A stretch of DNA of 64,000 bases from Aureimonas sp. SK2. GTDB lineage: Bacteria; Pseudomonadota; Alphaproteobacteria; Rhizobiales; Rhizobiaceae. Made by a program: the position numbers and the translations under genes. Location of the stretch: contig NZ_JAPZDS010000007.1 in assembly GCF_029813115.1 (NCBI RefSeq), forward strand, positions 124,001-188,000. Direction: 5' to 3'. Positions 26,427 to 35,078 of this stretch are shown here, one piece after another (positions within the stretch are counted from its first letter, which is position 1; the number at the start of each line of letters is the position of its first letter). The notes below the pieces were generated by a model. The model saw only the letters and a program-made list of their open reading frames with translations. It was not told where the DNA came from and searched no databases.

Positions 26427-27716
26427 CTAGAGCCTGGCCGTCTTCGGGAAGCCGGCCGGCTCGTTCTGCTGAACGATGTCGTCGGCTCCGTCCATCGGCG
26501 GCGCCTCGATCGGGGTCGCACCGCCGGCTTCGGCCATCAGCCGCCGCTGGATGCGCATGGCGCGCATCATGTCCACTGCGCTCATGTCACCGATCTCGGC
26601 ATCCTCCTCGCCTTCCTCGCGGCGGATCTGGTCCTGCACGATGCACAGGATGAAGACGAGGACCGCCGGCAGGACGTCGATCGCGATGGCTCCCGCCCAG
26701 GACGGCAGGAAGTCGCGGGCGTACATGACGACCGCGTCCGGCGCCGAAAGCGGCGTGAAGCGCACGGTCTCGACGCGCGGCCGGTCGAGGATCGCGTCGG
26801 CCGCGGCGGCCAGCGCCTGGCTCTGCTGGCGCACGGCCGTCTCGACCTGGCCGACCACGGCGGTCTGCCGGTCCTGCAGCCCGGCCGTCGTGCCGCCGGC
26901 AGCCGGTGCGATGAAGCTGCGGCCGAGATCCTCGGCAGCGCGCTTCACCGACGGGGCAACGGAAGTCTGTTGGAGCGAGCCGATGATGCCGGCAAGCTCG
27001 GTTGCCTGCGCGGCGTAGTCGGTGCCGCGCTCCTTGACGCTGCCGTCGGCAGCCACCAACCTGCGCATCTCGCCGAGGCGCTGGCCGCCTTCGGCAAAGA
27101 GCGTGCTCACGTCGTTGCGCGAGGCCTCGATCTCTTGGGCCAGATTCACGAGTTGCGTCGACATCTGGCTGAGGAGCTGGACCACGGTGCCCGAGCCCGA
27201 CGTGCCCGTGAGCGCGCCCGACGAACGTTCCTGGTCGGCGAGATTCGAGAAGCGCTGCGCGGCGAGCTGGATGTCCGGCAGGAGGCTCTGCGCCGCGAGC
27301 GCGTTCTCATGCGCCTCGTTGAGCTTGCCCTGATACTCCTCCGTAGTAATCGACATGTGCTGCTCCAGCGCCGCCGCGCCGGCCAGCGCCGCGGCGTTGA
27401 GCCAGGCGGACATCGCCATGATCATCGCGCAGCCGATCGCCATCGCGACGTACAGAAGGCGCCGCCCCGACGGGCGACGGACATGCGGCATGATACGGAT
27501 CAGGTAGGACCAGAAGGCGTAGATGCCGACCGACACGGACACCGAATAGATCACCGCTCCGAAGAAGACCGTGGAGGCGTCGCCGTCGAGCAGTTCGCGC
27601 ACGCCGAGATAGGTGAAGATTCCGCTCGCCGTCGCCAGGATCGCCAGCGTCATGCGGGTGGTCAGCTCCAGCCGAGCGACCTGGCCGCGCAGCGTGTAGG
27701 AATGAGAAGCGGCCAT
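26427..27716 (-). CDS. Membrane protein of unknown function with periplasmic helical domain
   Basis: A 429-residue protein I do not recognise. Three or four N-terminal hydrophobic helices occupy residues about 20-120 (AILATASGIFTYLGVRELL, VFFGAVIYSVSVSVGIYAFW, LLYVAMAIGCAMIMAMSAWL). Then comes a long stretch rich in Ala, Gln, Glu and Ser (about 120-335) that reads as coiled coil. A final membrane helix (AGAIAIDVLPAVLVFILCIV, about 345-365) is followed by an acidic cytoplasmic tail. The layout recalls helical sensor or scaffold proteins without an output domain. A good ribosome site (AGGGAGCCGC) precedes the ATG. It is co-transcribed with the ClpP-fold gene just downstream, so the two probably work together at the membrane. 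Confidence 0.75.
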   Translation of the reverse strand: MAASHSYTLRGQVARLELTTRMTLAILATASGIFTYLGVRELLDGDASTVFFGAVIYSVSVSVGIYAFWSYLIRIMPHVRRPSGRRLLYVAMAIGCAMIMAMSAWLNAAALAGAAALEQHMSITTEEYQGKLNEAHENALAAQSLLPDIQLAAQRFSNLADQERSSGALTGTSGSGTVVQLLSQMSTQLVNLAQEIEASRNDVSTLFAEGGQRLGEMRRLVAADGSVKERGTDYAAQATELAGIIGSLQQTSVAPSVKRAAEDLGRSFIAPAAGGTTAGLQDRQTAVVGQVETAVRQQSQALAAAADAILDRPRVETVRFTPLSAPDAVVMYARDFLPSWAGAIAIDVLPAVLVFILCIVQDQIRREEGEEDAEIGDMSAVDMMRAMRIQRRLMAEAGGATPIEAPPMDGADDIVQQNEPAGFPKTARL

Positions 27717-27815
27717 GCGGCTCCCTGACGAACGAGGCGCGGACCGGGATGCCGCTCCTCGACCGTTAAGGGAAAATTAAGGCGGTGGCGAGCCTGCCGC
27801 GCGCGACCTCCGGGA

Positions 27816-28532
27816 TCAACTCGTCGCGTAGACGAGGTCGTTCCCGAGATGGCAACGCGCGATACGCAGTTCGAGCGGACGGTCCTGATAGGAGCAGATG
27901 ACCCGCTGGAGGCGGAGGATGGCCGCATCCCCCGTCAACTTGAAGTTGCGCTTGTCGGTAGCCGTCGCCGCTTCGGCCGTCGCCTTCTCGCGCTTGTGCG
28001 TGGCGAGATCCTGTCCGGTCCAGCGCGCGCTGGCCATGCGCTCCAGCCCCTCCTGCGGCATGGTCTTGGCCGATGCGTCGACCCGCAGGAACACCTCCTC
28101 CGTCATGAAGAGCCGACCGAGATGGGTGCGCCGGCGCTCGAACTGGAGAACCGGCGTCCGACCGTTGACCCCCAGGATCTCCGACGCCTCGGGCGGCGCC
28201 ATGCCGAGCTCGACCTTCGACACCGCCACTTCGCCCGAAACGCGGTTGCCGGCGCGGTCGAAGATGTTGGAGAAGCGGCTGCGCATCTTGCCGCCCTCGA
28301 AATCGGCGACGATCGTGCCCTTGCCCTGATGGCGTTCCAGGAGCTTGTGCTCCGTCAGGATGTCGAACGCCTTGCGCACCGTGCCGAGGCTGATGCCCAG
28401 CGAACGCGCGATCTCCGCCTCGTTCTCGATCGCCTGTCCGGGCGCCCAGGTCTTGGAGACGATCCGCGCGATGAATTCGTCGGCGACCTGCTGATAGAGA
28501 GGACGGGTATTGAAGGGTTTTGCGAGCGACAC
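27816..28532 (-). CDS. GntR family regulator with UTRA ligand domain
   Basis: A HutC-subfamily regulator. The N-terminal winged helix (PLYQQVADEFIARIVSKTWAPGQ, then LGISLGTVRKAFDILTEHKLL as recognition region) is followed by a UTRA ligand-binding domain from about residue 85 to the end (VLQFERRRTHLGRLFMTEEVFLRV, LQRVICSYQDRPLELRIARCH). I choose the GTG at 28532 (VSLAKPFNTRPLYQQ) because AGGA lies about 8 nt upstream; a GTG at 28571 adds 13 basic residues and would leave only 6 bp to the tandem repeat upstream. The effector is unknown. It lies between thiE and the membrane-protein gene, all on one strand, but intergenic gaps of about 100 bp suggest separate transcription. Confidence 0.88.
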   Translation of the reverse strand: MSLAKPFNTRPLYQQVADEFIARIVSKTWAPGQAIENEAEIARSLGISLGTVRKAFDILTEHKLLERHQGKGTIVADFEGGKMRSRFSNIFDRAGNRVSGEVAVSKVELGMAPPEASEILGVNGRTPVLQFERRRTHLGRLFMTEEVFLRVDASAKTMPQEGLERMASARWTGQDLATHKREKATAEAATATDKRNFKLTGDAAILRLQRVICSYQDRPLELRIARCHLGNDLVYATS

Positions 28533-28576
28533 GGGCCGTTTCCTGTTCCCTATCCTTCGGATGACGGCCACTGTAG

Positions 28577-28607
28577 ATGCAACCTATGCGAGAATGCAAC
28601 CTATGCG
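28577..28607. repeat. Tandem 14-bp direct repeats upstream of the GntR gene
   Basis: Two exact copies of ATGCAACCTATGCG at 28577-28590 and 28594-28607, 17 bp apart centre to centre, each containing the small inverted repeat GCA-N5-TGC. They lie 45 bp upstream of the chosen GntR start, a good place for an autoregulatory operator. Confidence 0.6.
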
Positions 28608-28641
28608 CGTGCGATCCCGCCAATATTTTCGTGTGAAACGA

Positions 28642-29259
28642 TCAGCCCTCCGATCGCCGCGCCTCGGTCGCCGCGATCCACTCGCGCACCCGCTCCTCGG
28701 GGCGCTCGTGGCGGACGATGTCGGTGACCACGGCGGCGCTGTCGGCCCCGCCTTCCCAGACTGCGGGTAGGCGCTCCACCGTGATGCCGCCGATGGCGAC
28801 CAGCGGCAGTGTGCCGATCCGCTCGCGCCATACCCGCAGGCGTTCCGGCGTCTGCGGCGCCCACTTCATCGCCTTCAGGACCGTCGGCCAGACCGGCCCA
28901 AGCGCGACGTAGTCGGGCCTTGCCGCGAGCGCCGTGGCCAGCTCGGCCCCGTCATGGGTCGAAAGGCCGAGCCTCAGCCCTGCGCTGCGAATCGCGGCCA
29001 GATCCGCCACGGCAAGATCCTCCTGGCCGAGATGAACGAAGTCGGCCCCCTCCTCGATCGCCAAGCGCCAATGGTCGTTGACGACGAGCGTGCAGCCATG
29101 CGCGGCGCAGACGGCCTGCGAACGCCGGATCTGGCGCCGCAGTTCGTCGGGCGCCATATCCTTTGCGCGCAACTGCACGAGCCGGATGCCGAGCGGCACC
29201 AGGCGCTCGATCCAGTCGGCGTCCGGCAGGACGGGATAGAACGGGTCCAGCGCGCTCAT
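28642..29259 (-). CDS. thiE: Thiamine phosphate synthase
   Basis: A 205-residue TIM-barrel enzyme that joins HMP-PP and thiazole phosphate to make thiamine monophosphate. Family motifs are [11 protein letters not shown] (residues 25-35), [25 protein letters not shown] (about 59-83), [27 protein letters not shown] and [31 protein letters not shown]. The PVWPT-x-LKxMKW segment is the rhizobial variant. The start at 29259 overlaps the thiG stop (ATGA). It is the last gene of thiOSGE. Confidence 0.95.
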   Translation of the reverse strand: MSALDPFYPVLPDADWIERLVPLGIRLVQLRAKDMAPDELRRQIRRSQAVCAAHGCTLVVNDHWRLAIEEGADFVHLGQEDLAVADLAAIRSAGLRLGLSTHDGAELATALAARPDYVALGPVWPTVLKAMKWAPQTPERLRVWRERIGTLPLVAIGGITVERLPAVWEGGADSAAVVTDIVRHERPEERVREWIAATEARRSEG

Positions 29260-30029
29260 GCCAGCACCGCCTGCCCAAAGACGGGCGTCGAGGGTGCGGC
29301 CATGTCGCGCGGCTCCATGGCGCCCGCCTCGAAGCCGAGCCGCCCCGCCTCCACCGCGAGACGAAAGGCCCTGGCCATCGCCACCGGATCGGCTGCGCTC
29401 GCCACCGCCGTGTTGAGGAGCACGCCGTCGTAGCCGAGTTCCATCGCGTCGGCCGAGTGCGAGGGCCTGCCGAGCCCGGCATCGACGATCAGCGTTACGT
29501 CCGGAAACTGCGCCCGCAGCGACCGCAGTCCGTAGCGGTTGTTGAGCCCGAGGCCGGAGCCGATCGGCGAGCCCCAGGGCATCAGCACCTCGCAGCCGGC
29601 ATGGAGAAGCCGCTCGGCGACGACGAGGTCTTCCGTCGTATAGGGCAGCACCTTGAACCCCTCGTTCGACAGGATGCGCGCCGCCTCGACCAGCCCGAAC
29701 ACGTCCGGCTGAAGCGTGTCGGCATGGCCGATCACCTCCAGCTTGACGAGATCGGTGCCGAGAAGCTCACGCGCCATCTGCGCCGTGGTGACCGCTTCCT
29801 TCACCGTGTGGCACCCGGCGGTGTTGGGCAGGAAGGCGAGGCCGAGGTCGCGGATCTCGTCCCAGAAGCCCGGCCCCCTTTCGCCCATCCCCGCGCCCTC
29901 GCGGCGCAGGGAGACCGTGACGATCGCGGCACCCGAGGCGGCGATGGCGGCCCGCATTACGGCCGGCGAGGGATAGAGCGCCGTGCCGAGCATCAGCCGC
30001 GAGTCGAAGGTCCTGTCGTAGAGGCGCAT
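29256..30029 (-). CDS. thiG: Thiazole synthase
   Basis: A 257-residue TIM-barrel protein that forms the thiazole ring from deoxyxylulose phosphate, dehydroglycine (from ThiO) and sulfur carried by ThiS. It has the ThiG signatures [15 protein letters not shown], the segment [26 protein letters not shown] with the Schiff-base lysine, and [21 protein letters not shown], ending with [29 protein letters not shown]. It begins 1 bp after the thiS stop and overlaps thiE by four bases, consistent with one operon. Confidence 0.97.
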   Translation of the reverse strand: MRLYDRTFDSRLMLGTALYPSPAVMRAAIAASGAAIVTVSLRREGAGMGERGPGFWDEIRDLGLAFLPNTAGCHTVKEAVTTAQMARELLGTDLVKLEVIGHADTLQPDVFGLVEAARILSNEGFKVLPYTTEDLVVAERLLHAGCEVLMPWGSPIGSGLGLNNRYGLRSLRAQFPDVTLIVDAGLGRPSHSADAMELGYDGVLLNTAVASAADPVAMARAFRLAVEAGRLGFEAGAMEPRDMAAPSTPVFGQAVLA

Positions 30030-30030
30030 C

Positions 30031-30228
30031 TCACCCTCCCTTCATCGGCGACAGCACCTCCACCGCATCGCCCGGCGCGATGGCGGTATCGGCACGCGCG
30101 GCGCGGGGCACAAACTCGCGATTCAAAGCGGTTGCGACCGCGTCCGGCTGGTAGTCGAGTTCCCGGAGAAGCGCGGCGAGATCGCTCGCCGCGACCTCTC
30201 GTGCCTCGCCGTTGAGCGTGATCTTCAT
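30031..30228 (-). CDS. thiS: Thiamine biosynthesis sulfur carrier protein
   Basis: A 65-residue ubiquitin-fold protein ([20 protein letters not shown]) with the essential C-terminal Gly-Gly (VLSPMKGG) that is adenylated and thiocarboxylated to deliver sulfur to ThiG. The ATG at 30228 overlaps the thiO stop by ATGA, so it is translationally coupled. A separate thiF adenylating enzyme is not in the window. Confidence 0.96.
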   Translation of the reverse strand: MKITLNGEAREVAASDLAALLRELDYQPDAVATALNREFVPRAARADTAIAPGDAVEVLSPMKGG

Positions 30229-31184
30229 GCGAGCTCCTTCGCGCCGACGAGCATGTCGGCGGCAAGCTGGGAAAAGGCGGGCGAGAGCAGGAATCCGTGT
30301 CGATACAGGCCTGAAAACGCGACGCCCGAGGCCGTGCGCTCGACGCGCGGCAGGTTGTCCGGCAAGGCGGGCCGACGCCCGCTGCCGACTTCGAGCACCT
30401 CGGCCTCGGCGAAGGCGGGGTGGAGGGCGAAGGCCGCGGTCAGGAGCTCGACCGCCGAGCGCAGAGTGATCGGGCCCGCCGCCGCGCTCTCCACCATGGT
30501 GGCACCGATCATGAAGACGTGGCCGGCGCGCGGCACGACATAGATCGGCCAGCGCGGATGGAGAAGGCGCACCGGCCGACGGAGCGTCACGTCGGGGCAC
30601 CGCACGAGCGCCATCTCGCCGCGCACCGAGCGCAGGCGCGGCAGCGCGGCGGCAAGGCCGCAGCAGTCGACGACGGGCTGGCCGGCAAAGGCTTCGGGCT
30701 CGACCGGCTCGGAGAACCGCACCGAACCGCCCCGAGCTTCGATGCGGCGGACGAGCGACGCCAGCGTGCGTCGCGGGTCGAGATGGGCCTCCTGCTCGAA
30801 GAACAGAGCCTGTGCGAAACGCCCCGCGAGGTCGGGCTCTAAGCCTGCCAGCTCGTCCGCCCCGACGCTCCGATGCGAGCGGGTCCGCGCCCCGAACTGT
30901 CGGAGGTCGCCGGCATCGCGCCCGCCGGCGACCACCAGCGTACCATGGCGCTCCACCTCGGTGACGCGGGCCCAGAAACCGATGCCCTCCAGCCCCGGCG
31001 CGACGATACTGTCGTCCGCCACGCTCGCCTCGCAGAAGGGCGCCAGCATGCCACCGGCCAGCCATGAGGCCGAAGCGGAAAGATCGGTCCCGCGCTCGTG
31101 GACGACCACGCGCTCCCCCGCCTCGCAGAGGCGGAGCGCGGTGGTCAGCCCCGCGACCCCGGCGCCCAGGACATGGATGGTCAT
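30225..31184 (-). CDS. thiO: Glycine oxidase for thiazole synthesis
   Basis: A 319-residue FAD-dependent amine oxidase (DAO family) that oxidises glycine to the iminoacetate used by ThiG. The dinucleotide fold begins at residue 1 (MTIHVLGAGVAGLTTALRL), and ASWLAGGMLAPFCEA, VVDCCGLAAALPRLRSVRGEM and FSGLYRHGFLLSPAFSQLAADM are the standard ThiO/glycine oxidase segments. The ATG at 31184 has GGGAG about 5 nt upstream; an upstream GTG would add eight residues. Glycine oxidase rather than the tyrosine lyase ThiH route fits an aerobic organism. It is the first gene downstream of the TPP riboswitch. Confidence 0.93.
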   Translation of the reverse strand: MTIHVLGAGVAGLTTALRLCEAGERVVVHERGTDLSASASWLAGGMLAPFCEASVADDSIVAPGLEGIGFWARVTEVERHGTLVVAGGRDAGDLRQFGARTRSHRSVGADELAGLEPDLAGRFAQALFFEQEAHLDPRRTLASLVRRIEARGGSVRFSEPVEPEAFAGQPVVDCCGLAAALPRLRSVRGEMALVRCPDVTLRRPVRLLHPRWPIYVVPRAGHVFMIGATMVESAAAGPITLRSAVELLTAAFALHPAFAEAEVLEVGSGRRPALPDNLPRVERTASGVAFSGLYRHGFLLSPAFSQLAADMLVGAKELA

Positions 31185-31296
31185 CGCCGCTCCCGCGTCG
31201 CGACCCACCGCACCCGTCGCCGGAGAAAGCTCGCCCGCGTGACGGAGGGACCGGCCGCTGGAACGGCGTCTCGAGGTCCCTCGTCGGAGCGGGTCA

Positions 31297-31392
31297 CTCC
31301 ATCCCTACGCCAGTGCGAACTGGATCAGGTTCTTGGGTTCGCCGGGCGCTTCTCGCCGGCCTCTCAGTTCCCTGCCGGAACTCCCCCTGGAA
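31297..31392 (-). promoter_or_regulatory. TPP (thi-box) riboswitch
   Basis: The minus-strand RNA shows the TPP aptamer core: GGGGGAG near its 5' side, CTGAGAGGCC in the pyrimidine-sensor helix, then GAACCTGATC, and the conserved 3' part CTGGCGTAGGGA. The closing helix TTCCA / TGGAG pairs 31388-31392 with 31297-31301. It sits about 112 nt ahead of the thiO ATG and controls thiOSGE, presumably by hiding the ribosome site. Its 5' end lies only about 4 nt from the antiporter stop codon. Confidence 0.95.
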
Positions 31393-31396
31393 GCGG

Positions 31397-33265
31397 TCAG
31401 GGTAAGCGATCGGAACCGGCTGTCAATGCCGCCTCGCGCATCGGCTCGTCGGCGGGCAGGATCGGCCCGTCTGCCAGGGGCGCACCGGCGCGCGCCTGCA
31501 GAAGATGGTCGGCGATCGCCTGCGCGGTCACCTCGTCGCCGTTGACGACCGTATCCGCCCCCGCCTGGATCAGGCGCTCACGCTGCTCGCCGGAATGGAC
31601 GCGCGCCGTGATGCGGATATTTGGATTGGCGGCGCGGGCGGCATTGATGATCGCGACGGCTTCGAAGCTGTTGGGGAAGGCCAGCACGATATCGCGCGCC
31701 TCCGCGACGTTGGCGGCGGCCAGCACCTCGGCCTTGACCGCATTGCCGACGATCGCCTCGATGCCGGCATTGCGGATGCGCGCCACGCGCTTGTCGGCGT
31801 CCTCGATGACGACGAACGGGCGGCCGACGTCGATGAGCCGCTCGGCGATCTTGGAGCCGACCCGTCCGTAGCCTACCAGGACGAGATGATCGGCCAGACC
31901 CGTCGGGCGGAGGTCGTCGGCCTCGATCGCAACGCTTCCCGCAGGGATGTGCGAGGGGACCACGACCGAAGGCTGATGCTGCATCTCGCGCGTACCCTTG
32001 CCGTCGGCGGGCGTGGCGGGCGCGACTACCACCGCTTCCTCGGCCGGCGTGCGATCCAACCGCTGCCGCAGCGTGTCGATGGAGGAGAACAGGATGGGGT
32101 TGAGCATGATCGACAGGATCGCGCCCGCCAGGATCAGGTCGCGCGCATCGGGTGGCAGGATTTCCAATCGGCCGCCGAGTTCCGCCAGGATGAAGGAGAA
32201 CTCGCCGATCTGCGCGAGGGACACGGAAATCGTCAGCGCCGTGGTCACGGGATAGCCGAAGGCGCGCACGATGACGAAGGCGGCGATCGACTTGCCGAAG
32301 ACGATGATCAGCACCGTCGCCAGGATCGGGAGCGGATCTTCGATCAGGCTCCGCGGATCGAACAGCATGCCCACCGAGACGAAGAACAGTACGGCGAAGG
32401 CGTCGCGCAGTGGCAGCGTGTCTTCCGCCGCCCGGTGGCTGAGGTCGGACTCAGCCATGATCATGCCGGCGAAGAAGGCACCGAGCGCCAGGGACACGCC
32501 GAAGAGCGAGGCCGCGCCGAAAGCGACGCCGAGCGTGATCGCCAACACCGCCAGCCGGAAGAGTTCGCGCGAGCCCGAACTCGCCGTCATCTGGAGCGCC
32601 CAGGGAATGACCCGGCGCCCGACCAGAAGCATCAGCATCACGAAGAGGCAGAGCTTGAAGACGGTCATCAGGATGACGCCGGACACGCCAAGCCCGAGAT
32701 CGTAGAAGACGCCGGTGCCGCCCGACGGCGCCGCGCCGCCGAGCGCGGTGGAGAAGGCCGGCAGCAGCACGAGGGCAAGAACCATGGCGAGGTCCTCGAC
32801 GATCAGCCAACCGACGGCGATGCGCCCCTTTCCCGTCTCGATCAGGCGCCGTTCCTGCATGGCGCGCAGAAGCACGACCGTGGAGGCGACCGACAGGGCA
32901 AGGCCGAAGACAAGGCCGGCGCCGACCGGCCATCCCAGGAGCCAGGCGAGTCCCATGCCGAGCAGCGTCGCGCAGCCGATCTGCACCATGGCGCCCGGCA
33001 CCGCGATGGCACGCACCGAAAGGAGGTCGTTCAGCGAGAAATGCAGACCGACGCCGAACATCAGGAGGATGACGCCGAGTTCGGCCAGTTCCGTCGCGAG
33101 CCCTTGGTCGGCGACGAAGCCGGGCGTGAAGGGGCCGACGCTGACACCCGCCAGGAGATAGCCGACGATGGGCGAGATGCCGAACCGGTTCGCCAGGGTG
33201 CCGAGCACGAAGGCGAGGCCGAGGCCCGCTGCGATCGTCTCGATCAACGGCATGTGGTGCAGCAT
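31397..33265 (-). CDS. ybaL: CPA2-family cation:proton antiporter, YbaL/KefB type
   Basis: A 622-residue inner-membrane antiporter. About 12 hydrophobic helices fill residues 10-410, including GYLLAGVSVGPFTPGFVADQG and LAELGVILLMFGVGLHFSLNDL, which are characteristic of the YbaL/KefB group, and the conserved ion-site region SLAQIGEFSFILAELG. The C-terminal cytoplasmic half holds a TrkA-N Rossmann domain (HLVLVGYGRVGSKIAERL at about 466-483, then VIEDADKRV). It probably exports K+ in exchange for protons under nucleotide control; the exact ion is unknown. GGAAGG precedes the ATG at 33265. An 18-bp perfect palindrome lies 40 bp upstream. Its stop codon almost touches the thi riboswitch. Confidence 0.93.
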   Translation of the reverse strand: MLHHMPLIETIAAGLGLAFVLGTLANRFGISPIVGYLLAGVSVGPFTPGFVADQGLATELAELGVILLMFGVGLHFSLNDLLSVRAIAVPGAMVQIGCATLLGMGLAWLLGWPVGAGLVFGLALSVASTVVLLRAMQERRLIETGKGRIAVGWLIVEDLAMVLALVLLPAFSTALGGAAPSGGTGVFYDLGLGVSGVILMTVFKLCLFVMLMLLVGRRVIPWALQMTASSGSRELFRLAVLAITLGVAFGAASLFGVSLALGAFFAGMIMAESDLSHRAAEDTLPLRDAFAVLFFVSVGMLFDPRSLIEDPLPILATVLIIVFGKSIAAFVIVRAFGYPVTTALTISVSLAQIGEFSFILAELGGRLEILPPDARDLILAGAILSIMLNPILFSSIDTLRQRLDRTPAEEAVVVAPATPADGKGTREMQHQPSVVVPSHIPAGSVAIEADDLRPTGLADHLVLVGYGRVGSKIAERLIDVGRPFVVIEDADKRVARIRNAGIEAIVGNAVKAEVLAAANVAEARDIVLAFPNSFEAVAIINAARAANPNIRITARVHSGEQRERLIQAGADTVVNGDEVTAQAIADHLLQARAGAPLADGPILPADEPMREAALTAGSDRLP

Positions 33266-33737
33266 TCGCCAGGCCTTCCGCTTCGAATCTCTCCAGTCTG
33301 CGCTCCCCTATCCGGATAGGGGAACGAGGCCCGCGTTGCAGCACAAAAGTCGTGTCACGCACGGCGGATCGCGGCTTTTCCTGCCCGTCCGAGCCAAGCA
33401 AGCCAAGGCGAGCGGCACGCTCCGACGAGCGCACATTTTGCGAATCGGCCGCGCGGCGCCGATCGAGGGCGTCGCCGGAACTCGGTTCGGCCTTGCCTGA
33501 ACGATCGAACTATTTTCCAGGCGTGGACGCCGCTTCCGTCGCCCGGCCACCATCGGACCGGCGCTCCAGTGCCACGCGAACAAGCTCGAACAAACGTTCA
33601 AGGCCAAGCGCCAAGCATCTGTCCGAGCTTGTCATTTTCCCGTCATCAAAGCCGAGCTGCACCTCCCGGCCATCGACCGTCTGCGTTAGGATCCGCACTC
33701 CATCGCCCACCGTGGCGACCACTTCGGGACATGCCCC
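33266..33737. other. 472-bp intergenic region without a supported gene
   Basis: Divergent region between the antiporter (minus) and the choline-binding protein (plus). It holds the palindrome at 33305-33322 and a weak inverted repeat GAAC-AAAC-GTTC at 33588-33599. Short open frames here lack ribosome sites and family similarity. I see no RNA gene, repeat or mobile element. Confidence 0.6.
33305..33322. promoter_or_regulatory. 18-bp perfect palindrome upstream of the antiporter gene
   Basis: CCCCTATCC-GGATAGGGG, fully symmetric, about 40 bp from the antiporter start. It is a good candidate for a regulator-binding site. There is no T tract, so a terminator is less likely. Confidence 0.55.
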
Positions 33738-34691
33738 ATGCGACACCGCCGCCCCCTGGCCCTTCTCGGCTTCGCCCTTGCGCTCGGCGCCGTGGCCCCG
33801 GCCGCTGCCCAGGCCGCCGATCCCGCGAGCTGCCAGACCGTGCGCCTGGCCGATGTCGGCTGGACGGACATCACCGCCACCACCGCCGCCGTCTCCGCCG
33901 TCCTCCAGGGTCTCGGCTACCAGCCCCGAACCGACGTCCTCGCCCTGCCCGTCACCTTCGCCTCCATGAAGAACGGCGACATCGACGTGTTTCTGGGCAA
34001 CTGGATGCCGACCATGGAGGCCGACCTCGCCCCCTACAAGGCGGACGGATCGATCGAGACCATCCGCGCCAACTTGGAGGGCGCCAAGTACACGCTCGCC
34101 GTCCCGACCTATCTCTACGACCAGGGCCTCAAGTCCTTCGCCGACATCGCCAGGTTCCACGACCAGCTGGACGGCAAGATCTACGGCATCGAGCCCGGCA
34201 ACGACGGCAACCGCCTGATCCTCGGCATGATCGAGACCGACCAGTTCGGTCTGGGCCAGTTCGAGCTGGTGGAATCCTCCGAGCAGGGCATGCTCTCGCA
34301 GGTCGCCCGCCAGACGCGGGGAGAGAAGCCGGTGGTCTTCCTCGGCTGGGAGCCCCATCCGATGAACGCCAACTTCCAGCTGTCCTACCTGTCGGGCGGG
34401 GACGCGGTGTTCGGGCCGAACTACGGTGGGGCGACGATCTACACGCTGACGCGTAAGGGCCTGTCGGCGGAATGCCCGAACCTCGGCAAGCTTCTCGCCA
34501 ACGTGGTGTTCTCGCTCAAGATGGAGAACGAGATCATGGGCGCGATCCTGAACGACGGCGAGGCGGCGGAGGCGGCGGCCACCAAATGGCTGGCGGCCAA
34601 CCCCGAGACCTGGAAGCCCTGGCTCGCGGGCGTCACCACCTTCGACGGTCAGCCGGCCGACGCCGCCCTCGAGACGGCGCTGGAAGGCTGA
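33738..34691 (+). CDS. choX: Choline ABC transporter substrate-binding protein
   Basis: A 317-residue periplasmic binding protein of the ChoX group in the OpuAC superfamily. A signal peptide (residues 1-26, ending AAAQA) is followed by VRLADVGWTDITATTAAVSAVLQGLGYQP and FASMKNGDIDVFLGNWMP, segments that define ChoX; the Trp and Asp residues belong to the choline cage. VFLGWEPHPMNANFQLSYL is the late conserved segment. In rhizobia choX normally leads choW (permease) and choV (ATPase), but here the gene ends at 34691 and a convergent gene follows, so the transporter partners must be elsewhere or missing. A hairpin follows the stop. Confidence 0.92.
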   Translation: MRHRRPLALLGFALALGAVAPAAAQAADPASCQTVRLADVGWTDITATTAAVSAVLQGLGYQPRTDVLALPVTFASMKNGDIDVFLGNWMPTMEADLAPYKADGSIETIRANLEGAKYTLAVPTYLYDQGLKSFADIARFHDQLDGKIYGIEPGNDGNRLILGMIETDQFGLGQFELVESSEQGMLSQVARQTRGEKPVVFLGWEPHPMNANFQLSYLSGGDAVFGPNYGGATIYTLTRKGLSAECPNLGKLLANVVFSLKMENEIMGAILNDGEAAEAAATKWLAANPETWKPWLAGVTTFDGQPADAALETALEG

Positions 34692-34697
34692 CACCGT

Positions 34698-34721
34698 CGG
34701 GAGGCCGCCTCAGGCCTCCCG
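34698..34721. terminator. Hairpin after choX
   Basis: Nine-bp stem CGGGAGGCC / GGCCTCCCG with a 6-nt loop, directly after the choX stop and overlapping the last codons of the convergent DUF2218 gene. It lacks a T run, so it is a terminator-like hairpin only. Confidence 0.5.
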
Positions 34722-34997
34722 CTTCCAGTCGAAGGCCAGTTCCTCCCGAAAGGCGAAGCGGACGATGTGCTCTGCGACGGCGCCTTCCATGCGGTCGAGG
34801 ATGGCCGGATCGTCCGCCGTCACGACGACACCAAGCCGCCCCTCGCCCGCTTCCAGAGCGACCCTGGCACTCGGCATATCGATCGTCCCGCGCTGCGGAT
34901 CGAACTCCACGGTGAACTTGTGCGCCCAGTGCTTGCAGAGCTGCTGGAGATAGCGGCTGGCATGCTCGGTGGGAACGTCGGCGCGGCTGAGGGGCAT
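34710..34997 (-). CDS. DUF2218 family protein
   Basis: A 95-residue soluble protein of the DUF2218 family. The pattern is SRADVPTEHASRYLQQLCKHWAHKF at residues 4-28, then IDMPSARVALEAGEGRLGVVV, and a C-terminal amphipathic part (DRMEGAVAEHIVRFAFREEL). The conserved CKHWxHKF block is the family hallmark. Function unknown; homologues often occur near iron or siderophore genes, but none are visible here. I use the ATG at 34997, which has GGAG 6 nt upstream, instead of the ATG at 35009. Confidence 0.88.
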   Translation of the reverse strand: MPLSRADVPTEHASRYLQQLCKHWAHKFTVEFDPQRGTIDMPSARVALEAGEGRLGVVVTADDPAILDRMEGAVAEHIVRFAFREELAFDWKREA

Positions 34998-35078
34998 CGT
35001 GCTCTCCATGTTCTGGTGACCCCGTCCCTACCCTCGCGCCGACTGCAACCGCAAGAAACATGATAACGGCGCTCAATG

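Noticed and set aside
33588-33599. GAAC-AAAC-GTTC inverted repeat upstream of choX
   Set aside because: Only 4-bp arms; too short to support as an operator.
33308-33607. 99-codon minus-strand open frame in the 472-bp gap
   Set aside because: No ribosome site or recognisable similarity; composition random.
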